The position numbers and the translations under genes were made by a program. Shown here one piece after another: positions 32,094 through 44,905 of a stretch of 64,000 nucleotides of DNA (position 1 is its first letter; each line of letters starts with the position of its first letter). A model generated the notes under the pieces. The model was given only the letters and a program-made list of their open reading frames with translations. It was not told the DNA's origin and searched no databases. Origin of the DNA: Taenia hydatigena (taxonomy: Eukaryota > Platyhelminthes > Cestoda > Cyclophyllidea > Taeniidae); the NCBI GenBank assembly GCA_036345935.2, contig JADWOT020000002.1, positions 9,578,196-9,642,195 on the forward strand, given 5' to 3'.

Positions 32094-32409
32094 CTTATGT
32101 TGCTGGCGATTTCACACTTGGGGAAGAGCCACATAGGACTGAGTGGTGAGCTGCGCTCTGCCTCTATGTCCATTAGCACCTTGTATCGTTTGTTGGCCAT
32201 CAACCCATCATGAGTAATCATCTTCACTGAAAAATTTCATTCTTACTCCTATAGAAGTAAGGTCGAGAAATAGAAACCACAGTCAGTCTAATCTGGTTCG
32301 CGTGGTGTCCATCCAACGCTTTCATGTCCCAAGTTGAAGTAATGCTCTTCGGCGTTGCAAAACTCCATCGGAAGTGTGCCGGGAGCGGTATCTCATGCCT
32401 TTGTCTCGC
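32094..32409 (-). pseudogene. Decayed Fn3 exon B, minus strand
   Basis: Good acceptor CTTACTTTGCAG at the 5' border. Reads PLPAHFRWSF, STWDMKALDG and NQIRLTVV, aligning with HFNWS, SWDT and DQIRL of the intact exon 3, then a frameshift near 32224, after which ITHDGLMANKRYKVLMDI continues the Fn3 pattern. About 316 nt, near the family length of 321. It follows exon A after a ~423-nt interval, the same two-Fn3 order as the plus-strand gene. No leader or membrane exon was found beside it. Confidence 0.65.
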
Positions 32410-32832
32410 CTGCAAAGTAAGATAATATTTAATGCATAATGGAAAACATGCAAGCAGTCCGACTCTACGAGGAGTAAAATGTGGGACGTTTAGTGCTAAG
32501 ATATTTATGACGATGGCAGCAAGCAGCTTAAAATTACACTTGCTCATCATAAACTTTAACCTTCGACTCGAGGGTGTGCAATATAGTGATGAGCATAAGC
32601 AGCAGAAAATGCCTTCTTTTTAATGCGCTAGTTTGGCTAGTGCTCCGTTTAAAAAACTTTCCCGGATATGTTTCTTTTGCCAATCGATCAGGCAATAGGC
32701 GTCCGTCACTTGTTTTTCTACCCAATACAATCCTGTTTGCGACATCCTAAAATTAAATGGAAAAGTGAAACATTTCTACAACACTACTTGCAACCCTCCT
32801 TATGAACACCATAATCACACTTACCTGCCTAC

Positions 32833-33111
32833 CAGTGGGGAGTGTTTTAATGAATCCACAGAATGCGCAAGCGAAGCTTTCATTTGTAGTTACGTTTGTA
32901 AACGCATGGTATCGTGTTTCGGCCTCCAGCCAATAAAGAATACGCATTCCTTTCAAAAAATCTCACTTATTTGTTCTAGAGTAAAAGAAGGTTCAAAGGT
33001 TGAAATTTAGTCAGTCTAGTCTGGTTCACATTCCAAAGTAAAGTAATGGTGTATGCCCCACGCAGCACCACCAAATGTGATCTGAAAGTGGTTTTATTAC
33101 TTTTATTGCTC
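32833..33111 (-). pseudogene. Decayed Fn3 exon A, minus strand
   Basis: The C-terminal half reads YWLEAETRYHAF, then FCGFIKTLPTG and a phase-1 donor G|GTAGGC (a stronger CAG|GTAAGT lies 8 nt further). This matches the end of the family domain (L-x-x-x-T-x-Y turn, then GF...TLPTG as in the second antigen copy). The N-terminal half is split over frames: PLSDHIWW in one, YTITLLWNV in another, so at least two indels. The 5' border near 33111 is approximate. Confidence 0.6.
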
Positions 33112-34133
33112 CTTTTGCAAAACAAGAAACGTATGTTCTGCTTAGCAGAATTGTTGCGAGATTTACGGATCACTTTGAGGCAGGAATCTTAGACTCTATC
33201 GCTTCCATATTAAAAAATAGTGCTAATGGGCATAAATATTGGTTAGTTTCATTTGAAGTGCAACATTTGGCTTAATCGATCGACACTCGACCTGTGTTTG
33301 TGAATACTCGCCTATGGCGCATGAGCTTGATTTATAATGAAACGTATATGCTAAGAAACATACCAATGATTCCAAAAGAGTGCAGCAGAGGTAGGATAGT
33401 AGCCTCAACCATCCAATCTTTATTCAGTACGTCTAATTCGTGTGAGATGCTAATCATTTACAAACAAATTACATTGCTATCTAGTGTGCATGCAGCGATC
33501 TGCATGCAATGTGTGAAAAATGAGGGGTTAAAACTAAGTGAATGCAAACAAGTGGAACTCAACTGTCCATGCCGCTTTGCTAAAAAATGGGAGCGATTAA
33601 CTGGTGTGCAAAGTGCGCAAATTCTGGTCAGTAGTAAGTGGTAGAAGTGGACTTACCACCCAGTTCTAGGTGGCTATTCGCTGAGCGTGAAGTCACCAAC
33701 AACATAAGGTATAAGTGAAACGACATCGCCAACGGAGAAATGGGTTACAAGTACAAATTGTGGGGTGTTTACACGAATAGACACTATCATACCAGCCTAC
33801 CAAGCGCGTGTCCTTGAACTACAAGGCAACACCTCCATGTGCAGAGTAGTTGATTGTGAAATGGTGTGTTGCTTTGTGCTTGTGAATCAATGGCCTACTG
33901 CCACATGACTTGTCATAATAGCGCATTTACAAAACTTTATTAGATGTCAGCGCTGTAATTTGGCTAAAGTAGAGCTATGCACAGGAATGAGAATAGACAA
34001 ACAAGACACAAATTTCATTCAACAAGGTGGTAGTTCTATCCATCGATGGGTCCGCAATGTTAACTCACCCTCATTGTCAATCTCCTTAAGAAGCAGATTT
34101 GATTACCGAAAAAGCTCACATCATTTCAGTAGT

Positions 34134-35095
34134 CAATCCCAGTGACAAAGCGGTGCCTGCGAGTCAAACTTGTCTATGCAATCCTGCAAGGCTCACAGTG
34201 GGCATGAGCTGCTGTTTCAGCTATTATCTGCATTTCCGAATTCAACGGCCTCATTTTGATCACACCCAAGGCCGCGGAGAACTAGACAGTCCGACTGGTA
34301 ACAGACAGTTGTGTGGGTACGCCAGTTCACAAGGCTAGCTTGGGGTCTGAATGGCCAACAGATGTAGAAAGAAGAAAGTGGACGCGAATGCATCAACTTT
34401 GCTGCCACTTACGTGTGGATTATCCAGATGATGCTGATAGGCCAGCGTAATTACCACCAGCAGTGCAAAATTTTAGTCAGTGATCCATACGTTCTTCCCA
34501 ACCTTTTCCGCTAGCTCTGCATTAACATATAATTCGCAAAATATTTTTAATATAAACACCTAGCGTGAATGGAAAGAGAACACTTACGTCGTAAACTGGT
34601 AAAATGAGAATCTTCGAAGGATTGCAGCCATTCAGACAATCAACGCGGGACAGCCACATATGTGTGCTTCTGAGAGACGCAGTCAACCAAGCACTCTTGA
34701 GCACCATCATCAGTTAAGCAATGCAGAGGTGTGTCAAACTCAGAACCTAATTAAAAATGCTTTTGCAGCAGTGACAAGATCCGTCATTTCCCTTAACCAC
34801 CGTAGTTATTTCGTAAACATGATGTTTTGCTGCTCCCACCAGTGCATTCGACTATGTCCATGCTTAAACCTCGATTAGACACCAAGGACAACGCCAACTA
34901 TGGGTAGAATTGCACTGGACAAAGGAACATTTCATAAACTTTACTTTATTTGAATTAGACCTCAGTGCGAAAAATCCGCAAAAATGGAGAAATGAGAACC
35001 ATGCCGCATGCAGCATGCCAGCGGACTGTGCTTGTGGGTCTGCAGTCGATTTGCACTCCGTTTTATAAAGCACACCTAGACTTCAATTCTTCCCG
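34134..35095 (+). repeat. Diverged direct repeat, unit 1
   Basis: Collinear with 37972-38885, about 3.84 kb apart, near 70% by eye. Shared anchors: GCCAGTTCACAAGGCTAG, GGCYAGCGTAATTACCAC, TCTTGAGCACCA, AACATGATGTTTTGC. No ORF shared in either. Confidence 0.65.
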
Positions 35096-35099
35096 AGTA

Positions 35100-37970
35100 C
35101 ATCTAAGCATGATGATCCGCCTGAAATACTGGTCAGGTTCGTGGGAGCTTGTCGAGTGCATCTGTCTAGTTAAGTGATGATTTAACAAATTTCGCTAATA
35201 AACGGGTTGATTTAGCCGCCGTGAATCTTACTGAATATGAGACGTGCTATTATTAGGTTGGGTGGACGGGCTGTGCAAATTTCAGCATCCGATATGACAG
35301 GAGGGCGTGTTTAGCCCTTCACATGAAAAAATAGCCTCATTATGCGAAGCAATGCGGACCGCAATCTATGGTGAATAGCAATGCAATATTAATGCTTGTT
35401 CGCTATCACATGCTGGAAAAGAGGTCAAGCTGAGCCCCTCACAGGTTGTGGGCCTTTAATCAGCATCTAGGCTTTCCGATATCTATGCTAGTACTCGTGA
35501 CAGACCTACTGACACGCAGACGGGAGTGCAATCCTAAGTTATGAATGCTTAACCACAAAGTTAAAAATATAAGGATTCGTGACTGTCGTGGAAGGCATAA
35601 CACAGCTTTTAAATGATGAAGTTTGCTACGCATGTTTTATTCATTGATTAGCTGAATAGTGGTGTAGCATCAACCTCACTACGATAGTTGAAGCGAGGCG
35701 TGGATCGTGCACTCACAGGTGTGCAATGATGCGCTGTTGGCAAAAGAAGAAACAAGTAGGTTTCTAGCAGATATTGTTGGTAATATTATTAATATCAGGT
35801 AGGGCTGTATTTAATTCCACCCACGATCTGCGAAAAATGTAAGCACCCTGTACAGCAGGCGAGATTCGTGCATGGATCGATTTGCCGAAAATGAAGTGCG
35901 ATGGGTTTAAGCCTCAACGACGTTTCAGCAACTATTGTTTAAATGCATAGCAGAGCCTGTAGTTGCGAGCAACTTCACCTCTTTTTCCTAAACGAAATGC
36001 AGTATCGTCAAACTGATTCACAAAATGAGGTTATGCTCTTCCAATGTCCCTGCAGTCCATTTATCGACGTGGTAAAGGCAAGTACAGTCTGCGTGATTAC
36101 GGTATATCAGCATTCAAGTCAACAATTTTTGAGTCGAATGCACCAAGAAGCTCTCCAAGACTCATCTTCTATTAGGTATTGAATTTAATTTGAGAATATT
36201 GACTAATGCTCATACGCTTTTTCGTAAAAGAGTTAGGCGAAAATGATTGTCATATGACGCGCTTTGCAATAAATTAGCTGCGACTTAATCCACATCTCAC
36301 TGTACGCCTTTAGATGGGAGGCAATTTTTACCAGTTATTCACGCATCTTGTTTCTTGCTAAGCTGGAGTGGAATTTCAATATAGGTAAATAATTTCCACA
36401 AAAATTTTGAAGCAGTTTCGTTTTAGATTAACAGGCATTCTACGCATATTCTAGACCATTTAGCGTGCTCTGAAAATGAGGTATTATGCTGCGTGGCATC
36501 CACGATTCAAGACTAGAGGATGGCGTGTGGGTGTAATTTGACTTATTCACGCGCGAACTTGCTCCTAGCGCAGTCCTACACAATCGCTTGTCGATCTGGA
36601 TGAGGCAGCGTGCGTCTTTTAAAATGGCTTGCTTTAAACTTTGTTTATCCTAAAAGCATTACAGTCTCACACCCATACATCATGACACATGCATGACATC
36701 ACCTCACGATGTGTACCCAATAGTGGTTATTGCTTTCAGTTTGCAGGTTTCACCTTCGCAAACCTTGACACATCTGCAGCGCACCACCATACTCTGCGCA
36801 TGTCATGCACCGCGGGCCACTGCCCCATTCCTAGTAATTCTATTCGGTGTTTGTCAGTCTTCGTGGCATTTAAACAACGTATAATGTGGTATGTAAGGAC
36901 GGCGCTTTATCCATCACAGTAGTGGTGGAGTAGATTTCGTGATATGCACCAACAGACCACTTTGAGACTCTGAGCTACATCTACCTCTTCGTGAGCTCTA
37001 ACTGCGCGCCATTTCTGGTCGGCAAGCAGGGGAAGCAGTGACTGAGAGAGTGGAACAGCATTAAGGATGTTGAGGCGATATGCGTGCATGATTTAGGCAC
37101 ACTGGAATAACATGCACTTGGGCGTAGGCTACTCATTCTGATTTTCCATTTTTGGCCCCACCAGCCAGGGATAAAATACGATCTAAATGAATGACTGCTA
37201 TCGTTGTCGTGTAAGAGGTGAGGCTGTCACATATCATTTCTCCAGTCCTTCTTCCTCACCGAATAGCTGTGCTCATCTCCTTTGTAATCGTCACCCATCT
37301 AAATCTTCGCAGTTTCGTCGACGTGCCCACCATTCTGTCACAATTCCAAAATAGAGAGAAAAAAACAAATTGATGGTCAAAATGTTACCTTAATTAAGCG
37401 CCTCTGATGCAGACAGTGCAGGAGGCTCAGTTTGTCCTTCTTTTGCTGGCATGCGGTAGCATATAATTATTCAAACATAAAGATTTAGTAATTATGGGAT
37501 CAAACTGATTTGCAGTGTAGTCTATACGGTTGACTGCAAAATGGGTCTACAGGTATTTTGGCGAAAGGCCCGAGTCAAAACACTTGCTTGCGAAAGCAAG
37601 TTTTAAAATGGAGCAGGCGATAGGGTGAAGCGATGCCTCCCAATCTGTGAATTATTGTGATAAAAACCTGATGATCACAAGCATTTGTTTGACTGCAATT
37701 AGTCAAGAGTTCGGTGAATTTTGATTATATTCTCGCTCAGTGCCTGATTTGAGGGGTTTCTGAACCGTCTGCTTTCGTAGTCTTGGAGCGCACATCACGA
37801 ATTTTACTTGTATCACAGCTTAATTCGCAAACGAACTATTTTTTAGCAGAACTGTATCAGTCAAAATTATTTTTTACCTCAAACACGGATTTTGAACATG
37901 GAGATGCAGTTAAGGTATGCTAGGTGATGCCTCTCGGCATCATAGTGGGCCCAACATTTATAGGAAAATC
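35100..37970. other. No gene seen
   Basis: Between the two diverged repeat units. Only short frames without motifs. Confidence 0.45.
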
Positions 37971-37971
37971 A

Positions 37972-38885
37972 TAGTGACGAATCGGTGCCTGCGGTGCAAT
38001 CGTGTCTATGCAAGCCTAGAAGACCCATAGCAGACATGAGCCACCGCTTTGGCTTTCATTTGCAACTAGGCTATTCGGCCATCTGCTTCGAAATATCCTA
38101 ATTCCTTGACCTCTTCCTGACTCAACTCAAGACCACGGAAGACTGGGCACAGCCAGATTGGAAATGGACTGCCATGTCTGCATGCCAGTTCACAAGGCTA
38201 GTTTGAGTTATTGATATCCAGATGAACTCGATTAACTTCTGCCATCAAAAGTGGTGATCATGGAGAAGGGGGATGAAGGACGAAGCTGTGTCTGCTTTGA
38301 GTCTGCTTAAATGTAAAATTTCCAGATAATGCTGGTAGGCTAGCGTAATTACCACAAGCAGTTCAGAAATCTTGGTCTAATATCTGCGTCTTCCTTTTTA
38401 TCTTGCTCGCCAGCACTAAATGATCTTTGGTTTTGCTAAGTATTTTTAAATTTATGCACCGATCTTAAGCCAAAACACAGTCAGCGCGAAATAGCTGCTT
38501 GAGCGTGCATTTGCGAAAGGCAGTTAACTAGGTAATCTTGAGCACCAGCATCAATATAACAACGTGGAGGTATGCCAAGCATAAGTCACCAATCGAAATG
38601 CTGGGGTGAAAATGTCATAATCTGTTATTTTTCGTGATTATATGGTTATTTTGTCAACATGATGTTTTGCCGCCCAGCAAAGTGTGCAACCACTCTCATG
38701 GTTAAACCTTATTTGAATGTCATGGGGAGGGCCTAAGACAAGTAGAACCGCACTGATCGAAGCAACAATTCACAAATTCTAGTTCACTTAAATTGGAACT
38801 TGGTGCAGGGAACCCGTGACAACAGTGTTTAAGACCATTTCATGTTAGTGGACTGTGTTTGTGATGAGTCCAGCATAGGTGAAAC
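37972..38885 (+). repeat. Diverged direct repeat, unit 2
   Basis: Partner of 34134-35095 with the same anchors in the same order. Confidence 0.65.
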
Positions 38886-39699
38886 TGACAAAGAGCGAAC
38901 TGCGCATACTATCAGACCCAAATCGCGAGGTGGTCCCATATATGTGTCATGATGTGTGGACGTAGCACCACAACGTTGCATCACATCAACAGCAGCAAGG
39001 CACTTTAATTATATTGTAACAACCTTCTCCAACCAAATGATGGGCAGATTTTACAAAGCAGAACAAGGATCTTAATACGAAATGGATCTCCTCTCCCTGC
39101 CCTCTAGAGACGATGATTGTATTCCAAATACGGTCAATTGATTTTACAATAGCATCATTTCAGCATATTTGAAGCACAATAAGCATCGAGGAAAATTCGA
39201 GCGAAGTGTAACAGTAATGCTAAAACTAAGAAAAAAAGGATTCCGTTGCTCACGGTGCATGCTAACATGCTGAATAGGCCTGCTGAGCAAAACCTTTCTC
39301 ATTTAACGTGAGAAGTAATGAAGCCAATTCTGCTGTGAGACTCAATTGGCGTGGGTGATTTCATGTCGTCTGAGTGAGTGCGTTAAAAAGAGCTCTGTCC
39401 AAATTTTTCTGTATTGGCGTATCCCCAGCATAATTCGTCGTAGATATTAGGTACGCATTTGGTTTAAATGCATTGACAACGATTTGTTGGCGGAACTGGA
39501 CTTGGGCCCCAATGTTGCGTCTCCTTTGCGTGGAATGCAGGACATCATGAAAAATGTAGGAATTGGAGGCATAAGACATATGTTCAATTCGCAGTACAGC
39601 GTGAACTCAGTTTCGAGTTAGCAGAATCGTTAAACCCAAGAGAATAAGGTGAGCATAAAAAAGTAAGCTAGAGCAAAGCCACAACTTGTGTGTCAACCA

Positions 39700-40745
39700 T
39701 CAATTTGAAAGGCAAATCTAGACCCCAAAGACGACATCAAAGACACCTGCAGAATTGATCCATATGCAATCGAAATCAGTCTTGCACCAGCCCGCAAGTG
39801 GTGGGTGTAGGGCTCAGAAATGCCACACCTTGTTTTCCAGTAACATGTGGGGACAATTTAGACCCGATTATTGGAATGCTAGATAAGTGCAGAATTCGCT
39901 TATTCACTCTCAAAGTTAAGTTAACATCAGTGTGTGGGTGGTAGGTGTAAGTGCTAGCAATGCCACATCTTATGTGCCACCAATCCGTGTGGGAGATAAC
40001 TTAGAATGCAATGTAGTCATGTGGCAGAACTGCAGTATTTACCCACATTATTGCGACTTGAAAAAGCACAATGTTGTGTCGGAGATGTGAGTAGGTGTGA
40101 AGGGCTAATCAAGAACCCATAGAGAGAATATTAAGGACCTACGGAATTGATCCATACACTCTCGACATGAGATTGCTGTCGGAAGTATATAGGTAAATTC
40201 TGCTGATGTCCCAAATGATATCCATGGCGTCTAGATTAGCCGTCCTTTACGATCGGCGGCACACCAGTTGTGGCATTGCAAACATTTACACCCACCACCC
40301 ACATACTGATGTGAATTTAACGTCGAGAGTGAATGGGAGAATTCTGCACTTATCTAGCATTCCAATAATTGGGTCTATGTTATCCCTGCATACTATTTGA
40401 AAATAAGGTGGGGCATTTATGACACCTACACCCACCACTGACGGGCCAGTGTGAGATTGATATCAGTTCTATGAGTCAATTCTGCAGATGTATTGAATGC
40501 TATAGATGGATCTAGATTATCCCTCCACACAGACTTTCGGCACACAAGTTTTTACATTGCTGACACCTACTCACACCTCTGTCACTGGAAAATAAGATGT
40601 GGCATTTCTGACCCCTACACCCACCACTTGCGGGCTGGTGCAAGATTGATTTCGATCGCATATGGATCAATTCTGCAGGTGTCTCAAATGCTATCTTGGG
40701 TGTAGATTATATTTGTACACTGACTGCCGGCACACAGGTTATGGC
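39700..40745. repeat. ~1 kb imperfect hairpin of inverted short units
   Basis: 39.70-40.20 kb folds back on 40.21-40.75 kb. Outer match: GCACCAGCCCGCAAGTGGTG near 39788 against its complement near 40620. Inner match: TGGAATGCTAGATAAGTGCA near 39873 against its complement near 40350. Each side holds about three related units with a CACCCACCAC-type box and a GGCATTG box. No ORF is conserved. Confidence 0.7.
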
Positions 40746-43700
40746 ATTGATGGCATCAAATTAATTTTGTGCAGTCAAAGGGGAGCTCATGGCGTTTAGC
40801 TTAAAGTACAACTCTAAACTAGACGCGGTTTGGGGTCATGTTCAACTAATTTATCTGTGCCCGTCCATAAAAACCGAGTTTGTAAGAGCTTGTTTAGAAC
40901 TTATGAATTTCGTTGAGGTAATTGCACTTCATTCCACCCCCTTCAAACAATTAGTGCCATACCTCAACAAAATATAAGTAGCCAAGGAGGCACTATGAGT
41001 CGCCACTGCAATATAGGCGTCAAACCGAAAGGAATACCTACAAGAGTGTTATAAATGGATGTGCTCAATCAGCACCTCCTGCGACAAATGTTCTGCACGG
41101 CATTCTATACAGCAAAGTACTATCTCTGAGAACATTTCATTGGATTGTGGAGCGTCACAAAAAGATAAAATTAAGAACAGTTTGTGTAAGGCTCTGAAAC
41201 TAGGAAAGAGAAGAGAGGGCAGTTGATTTAATTCTTTGCAGGAGCACACAATTTCAAGTGCGTGTTACAGTGGAGTGGCTAGGAATTCAGCCAGGTGGCA
41301 CAAGGCAAAAACAGCACGCGTTGTGATCCATGTTGCTGTAAAAGTTTGGATGAAAGTGCTAGTGTCACATCGGTTTAGCCCCAGGCATCGTGTAGTGACG
41401 AATTACTTTTAATTTCCTTGCCTTCGGAATTCCATAGAATCTGCATCTTTGCTACAGGCTTCTAAACCAGCCACCGATATTTAAGGAATGCCTTTTCATC
41501 ACAATTTTCTATTCTATAAATCTTTCGATCCGCACGTCTCAAAGAGTGTACTTGTACATCTTCTTTGGGCTGATGGTCTAAGAATTGCCTCTTTTTAAAT
41601 TCCAAGTAATGTGTGGCTCAACCTCTAAGGTTTTGAAGCAGTGTTCAACGTCCAAACTCACCCGTCATAGTAAATGAGGAGTGATTTAAGCCGGCTTCGA
41701 AAGCCTGCCTTAATTTGTCTTGATCTTCATGCAATGCAAGAGACACTATTAGCAAGGCTTGCGATTCTCAGTAAAATCAATTCCTACTACTATCTCATTC
41801 CTGCATAATTTTAAGTCATACTACAGTGTGGCAAGATGTCTCATGGGAGAACATAAATGAGTCAAATTATTTAGACTGTAAAGTGCGTAATGAGGCTTAC
41901 TCTTCTCTAAATTTGGGGTAGATGGCACCGCCAATCTCGCCCGGACGATCCTTACCATTTATCAACGAAATGCTTTAAGAGATATTGTAGTCAAAGATGC
42001 TTAAACAGCAATTAAAATTTGATTTTAAATTTGTTCGTCTAGCAGTTTGCCATAGATTATCGAATAGCCTACTTGGATGCTTTAAAAAACAAAATGCAGA
42101 TTGAGCTTTGCGCGGGATTTCGACCCGGCTGGTGGGAGTAGGCAATATGGCAGCATATCCACTCGTTTGGGAGAGCTGTACTTGCTGTACTCGGATTTGC
42201 CTGCATCAAAGTAGGCCGAGGGCGTATCGCATTGGCCAAAATCAAGGTCATTTGACGACTCCTGCAAAAGCATTACCAGCCATGGGATGCTGCGAAATGA
42301 AGTTGATAAGCACAGCTCCTGGTAAATGTGCTATAAAGCATTTGGCATTTGGTTTCAAATCAAGGAGGTGCTTCAAAATTACGGTGTGTTGACAATTCGG
42401 CCAGCAATACATGCAAAGGCCATGCCATACATTTTTCTTCCGTTTGGTTGATTACATGAATCACCCAAGTACCCGTGACTTGTCCTTTGTTTCAGAGTTA
42501 AGGTCTCTAAACCATGTTATTGGTCCCACGTTTGGTGCCTCAGTTGGTACATGGTGCGGAGCTGTAAGGGCTCTTAGTGAGTTCTGAGGGGCTCAGGGTG
42601 CTAAATGTGAGCAAACTAGTTCAGGCCTAATCAAAGCAGAGGTATTTAGCTTGGTTTCTGTTTAAGCACAAAAAAAAGTTATTGTGACTTAACAAAAGCA
42701 AAAATCTATCCCATAATGCGGCTTGCATGTTCTAGGGATGTGATTTACACTCGTTAATAATTGTGCATGCATTAACGCAAGTCAAAATCATGAAATATGA
42801 GAAAACCACATGGCACTGTACTCTCGGAAAACAAAAATACAAGTCATGGTTCCCGTCTTTCTTTGATTGTCAGGATTCATTATCCTTATCCTTATCCTTA
42901 AATACTAGAACAATGTTGCGTTGGAAATCCTTTGGCTTCATAATAAATCTACTTATATCCGCAAATTTAAGCGAGCGCTTTCAGCTACGTCGACTGCGCT
43001 GACCAGGTAAGGCAGGTAGAGCTGCAGATTAATTGGAGGCAAAAAGATGGTCAACTAGATGGAAGGAGTAGATTGTCCCTCCCAATTACACTTCTGCATG
43101 GTTAAGAGGAGTGTTACGCTTCAAAGGGTGCAGATTTGTGGTTTTCAAATTTAATTCTGCGTACGATAATTGTGTAGTAACTTATGCAGCCAAGTCCTCC
43201 TCCTCATTTAGGTCGTTATGCCGATCCTCATCACTACTAATGAACAAGCCGTGTATGTGTGGCGAATTGCCCAAAACGAACCAAATGCTGAATATGGGCA
43301 TTCTGACTTAGAGTGCAATATGATTGCTTTGGGAAAGACGCGAGCATTGAAATAGCTTATCTGCAAAATGAGATGCAGTGCGTTGGACAAGCTGTTATCT
43401 CACAGCGTGCGACATGACTGACTGAACCGCTTGAATGGTCGTCAAACATTCAAGCAGGACAGGTGCATCGAAAAAATCGCTCGCTATTGATTAATGGTAG
43501 CAGTCAACACTGCAACTTGCTTTCACCAGTCCTGTCCACTGGAGCACCCTCTTGCCGGACTGCATTGCCATTTGTGATTCTTCAAATTTTTACACAAATC
43601 GATTACGTTTTTCATCGAATAAGTCATCTCTTTTAAGCCTACACTCCATCAATTGATTCCCTGACTTCATAACTAATGCAGTGGACTTTTTGCGAGCGTA

Positions 43701-44084
43701 ATTCAGAACGTTGTGCATTTGTTGCTTGCCTTGGACTCTTCAAATATGTCACCTTTCACCATTCTTCTTTGCTAAAAGTCGTTCAGTTTAATCCCAGTAG
43801 ACCCTTGGATAGTGTGAGACGTACCGCATGCTGTCGCAGCCAAGTCGTTAGAAGAGAATGGTGCGACCTCGTTGTTTACCTATCAGCTAAACTCTTTTAA
43901 TTTTAGCAATGTGCTCCTATTCCATGTGTTAGACAGCAGCAGTAATCTGTGCATTTGGCAGAGGTGTCAAAGCTGGGCCCGTCGATATCTACTTTAAGCG
44001 CAGTTCAGCAGTATAGCGTGTAGCTTTGCACTAACGCGTTTTTCAAAGGGCGGTGGTTATCACAGCATGAACTGTAGATCATGC
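40746..44084. other. Mostly featureless apart from the 42.1-kb exon candidate
   Basis: A short TTATCC triplet repeat lies near 42880-42900. No other supported feature. Confidence 0.45.
42082..42261 (-). CDS. Possible 3' coding exon, unrecognised
   Basis: Minus strand: acceptor GGTAATGCTTTTGCAG, then 59 codons and TAA. The frame begins ESSNDLDFGQCDTPSAYFDA and continues SEYSKYSSPKRVDMLPY, hydrophilic, Ser and Asp rich, with coding-like third positions. No known domain. No partner exon located upstream. Confidence 0.3.
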   Translation of the reverse strand, partial: ESSNDLDFGQCDTPSAYFDAGKSEYSKYSSPKRVDMLPYCLLPPAGSKSRAKLNLHFVF

Positions 44085-44905
44085 GCTACGTTGAGACGAC
44101 ACTAGCTGAAATACGGCCATCCAAGTAACCGCGAGCAATACCGAGAGGGAAACAAGCAAAGTCAAGGCGTATTACAGTTGAAGAATGCAATGAGAAGCCC
44201 GCGCTGGATGGGTTGCTAACGCTAATCATACCACAACAAACCATAATTGCTAGCATCTGACTGCAGCGCTTTTTGGATAAAATAATAGGCTGTTAGTAGT
44301 GTTGAGGAAAAACACAAAAATGTTTGCAGCATGAGCGGAGGAAAGAAATAGCGAGTAAATGTGCGAGTGTGCAGGTCACATATATATGACGGGAAGGCGA
44401 AATTAGGAATAAGACTTGATGAAAGCAGACTATTATTTTGACAACAGCAGAGACCTGTCAATCTATTTTATTTCTGTTAAAGGTTGAATAACAAAGTTGT
44501 GAGAACTGGGAGGTTAGCAGGCGGTGGTGTTTGGGGTGTAATTGTGCTAAAAGAGGTGTTGGATTGACTGGGGAAGAAGGCGCAATGATGCATGCATTAA
44601 TTTGAAATAAAAAAATAATAACAGCTACAGTGGCGAGGTATTAGAGTGAAGACGGTAAATTGGTAACATATATTCGTGACACATGTGTGACGGGGCGATG
44701 AAATATGAAAATTGTGAGGTGAAACAACATCATAAGAAAAAGCACCCATTTGAATAGATTATTGCTTGAAATGTATGGTGACTAATCTTAACGGAAAAAG
44801 TGGAAGAGGAAAGAATGGACTTAATGAATGAATGCTAGTGCGATTGAGTGAAGGAGGGAACGGCTTCTACTAACAAGTTATAAGCAGTGACGGTGGCGGT
44901 GATGG
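44085..44905 (+). repeat. ~1 kb dispersed repeat, member R4
   Basis: Ends 35 bp before the start of direct copy 2 (44940). It contains the equivalent of the 39 nt that copy 1 lacks, in the order TAGCTGAAATACGGCCATCC. Confidence 0.6.
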
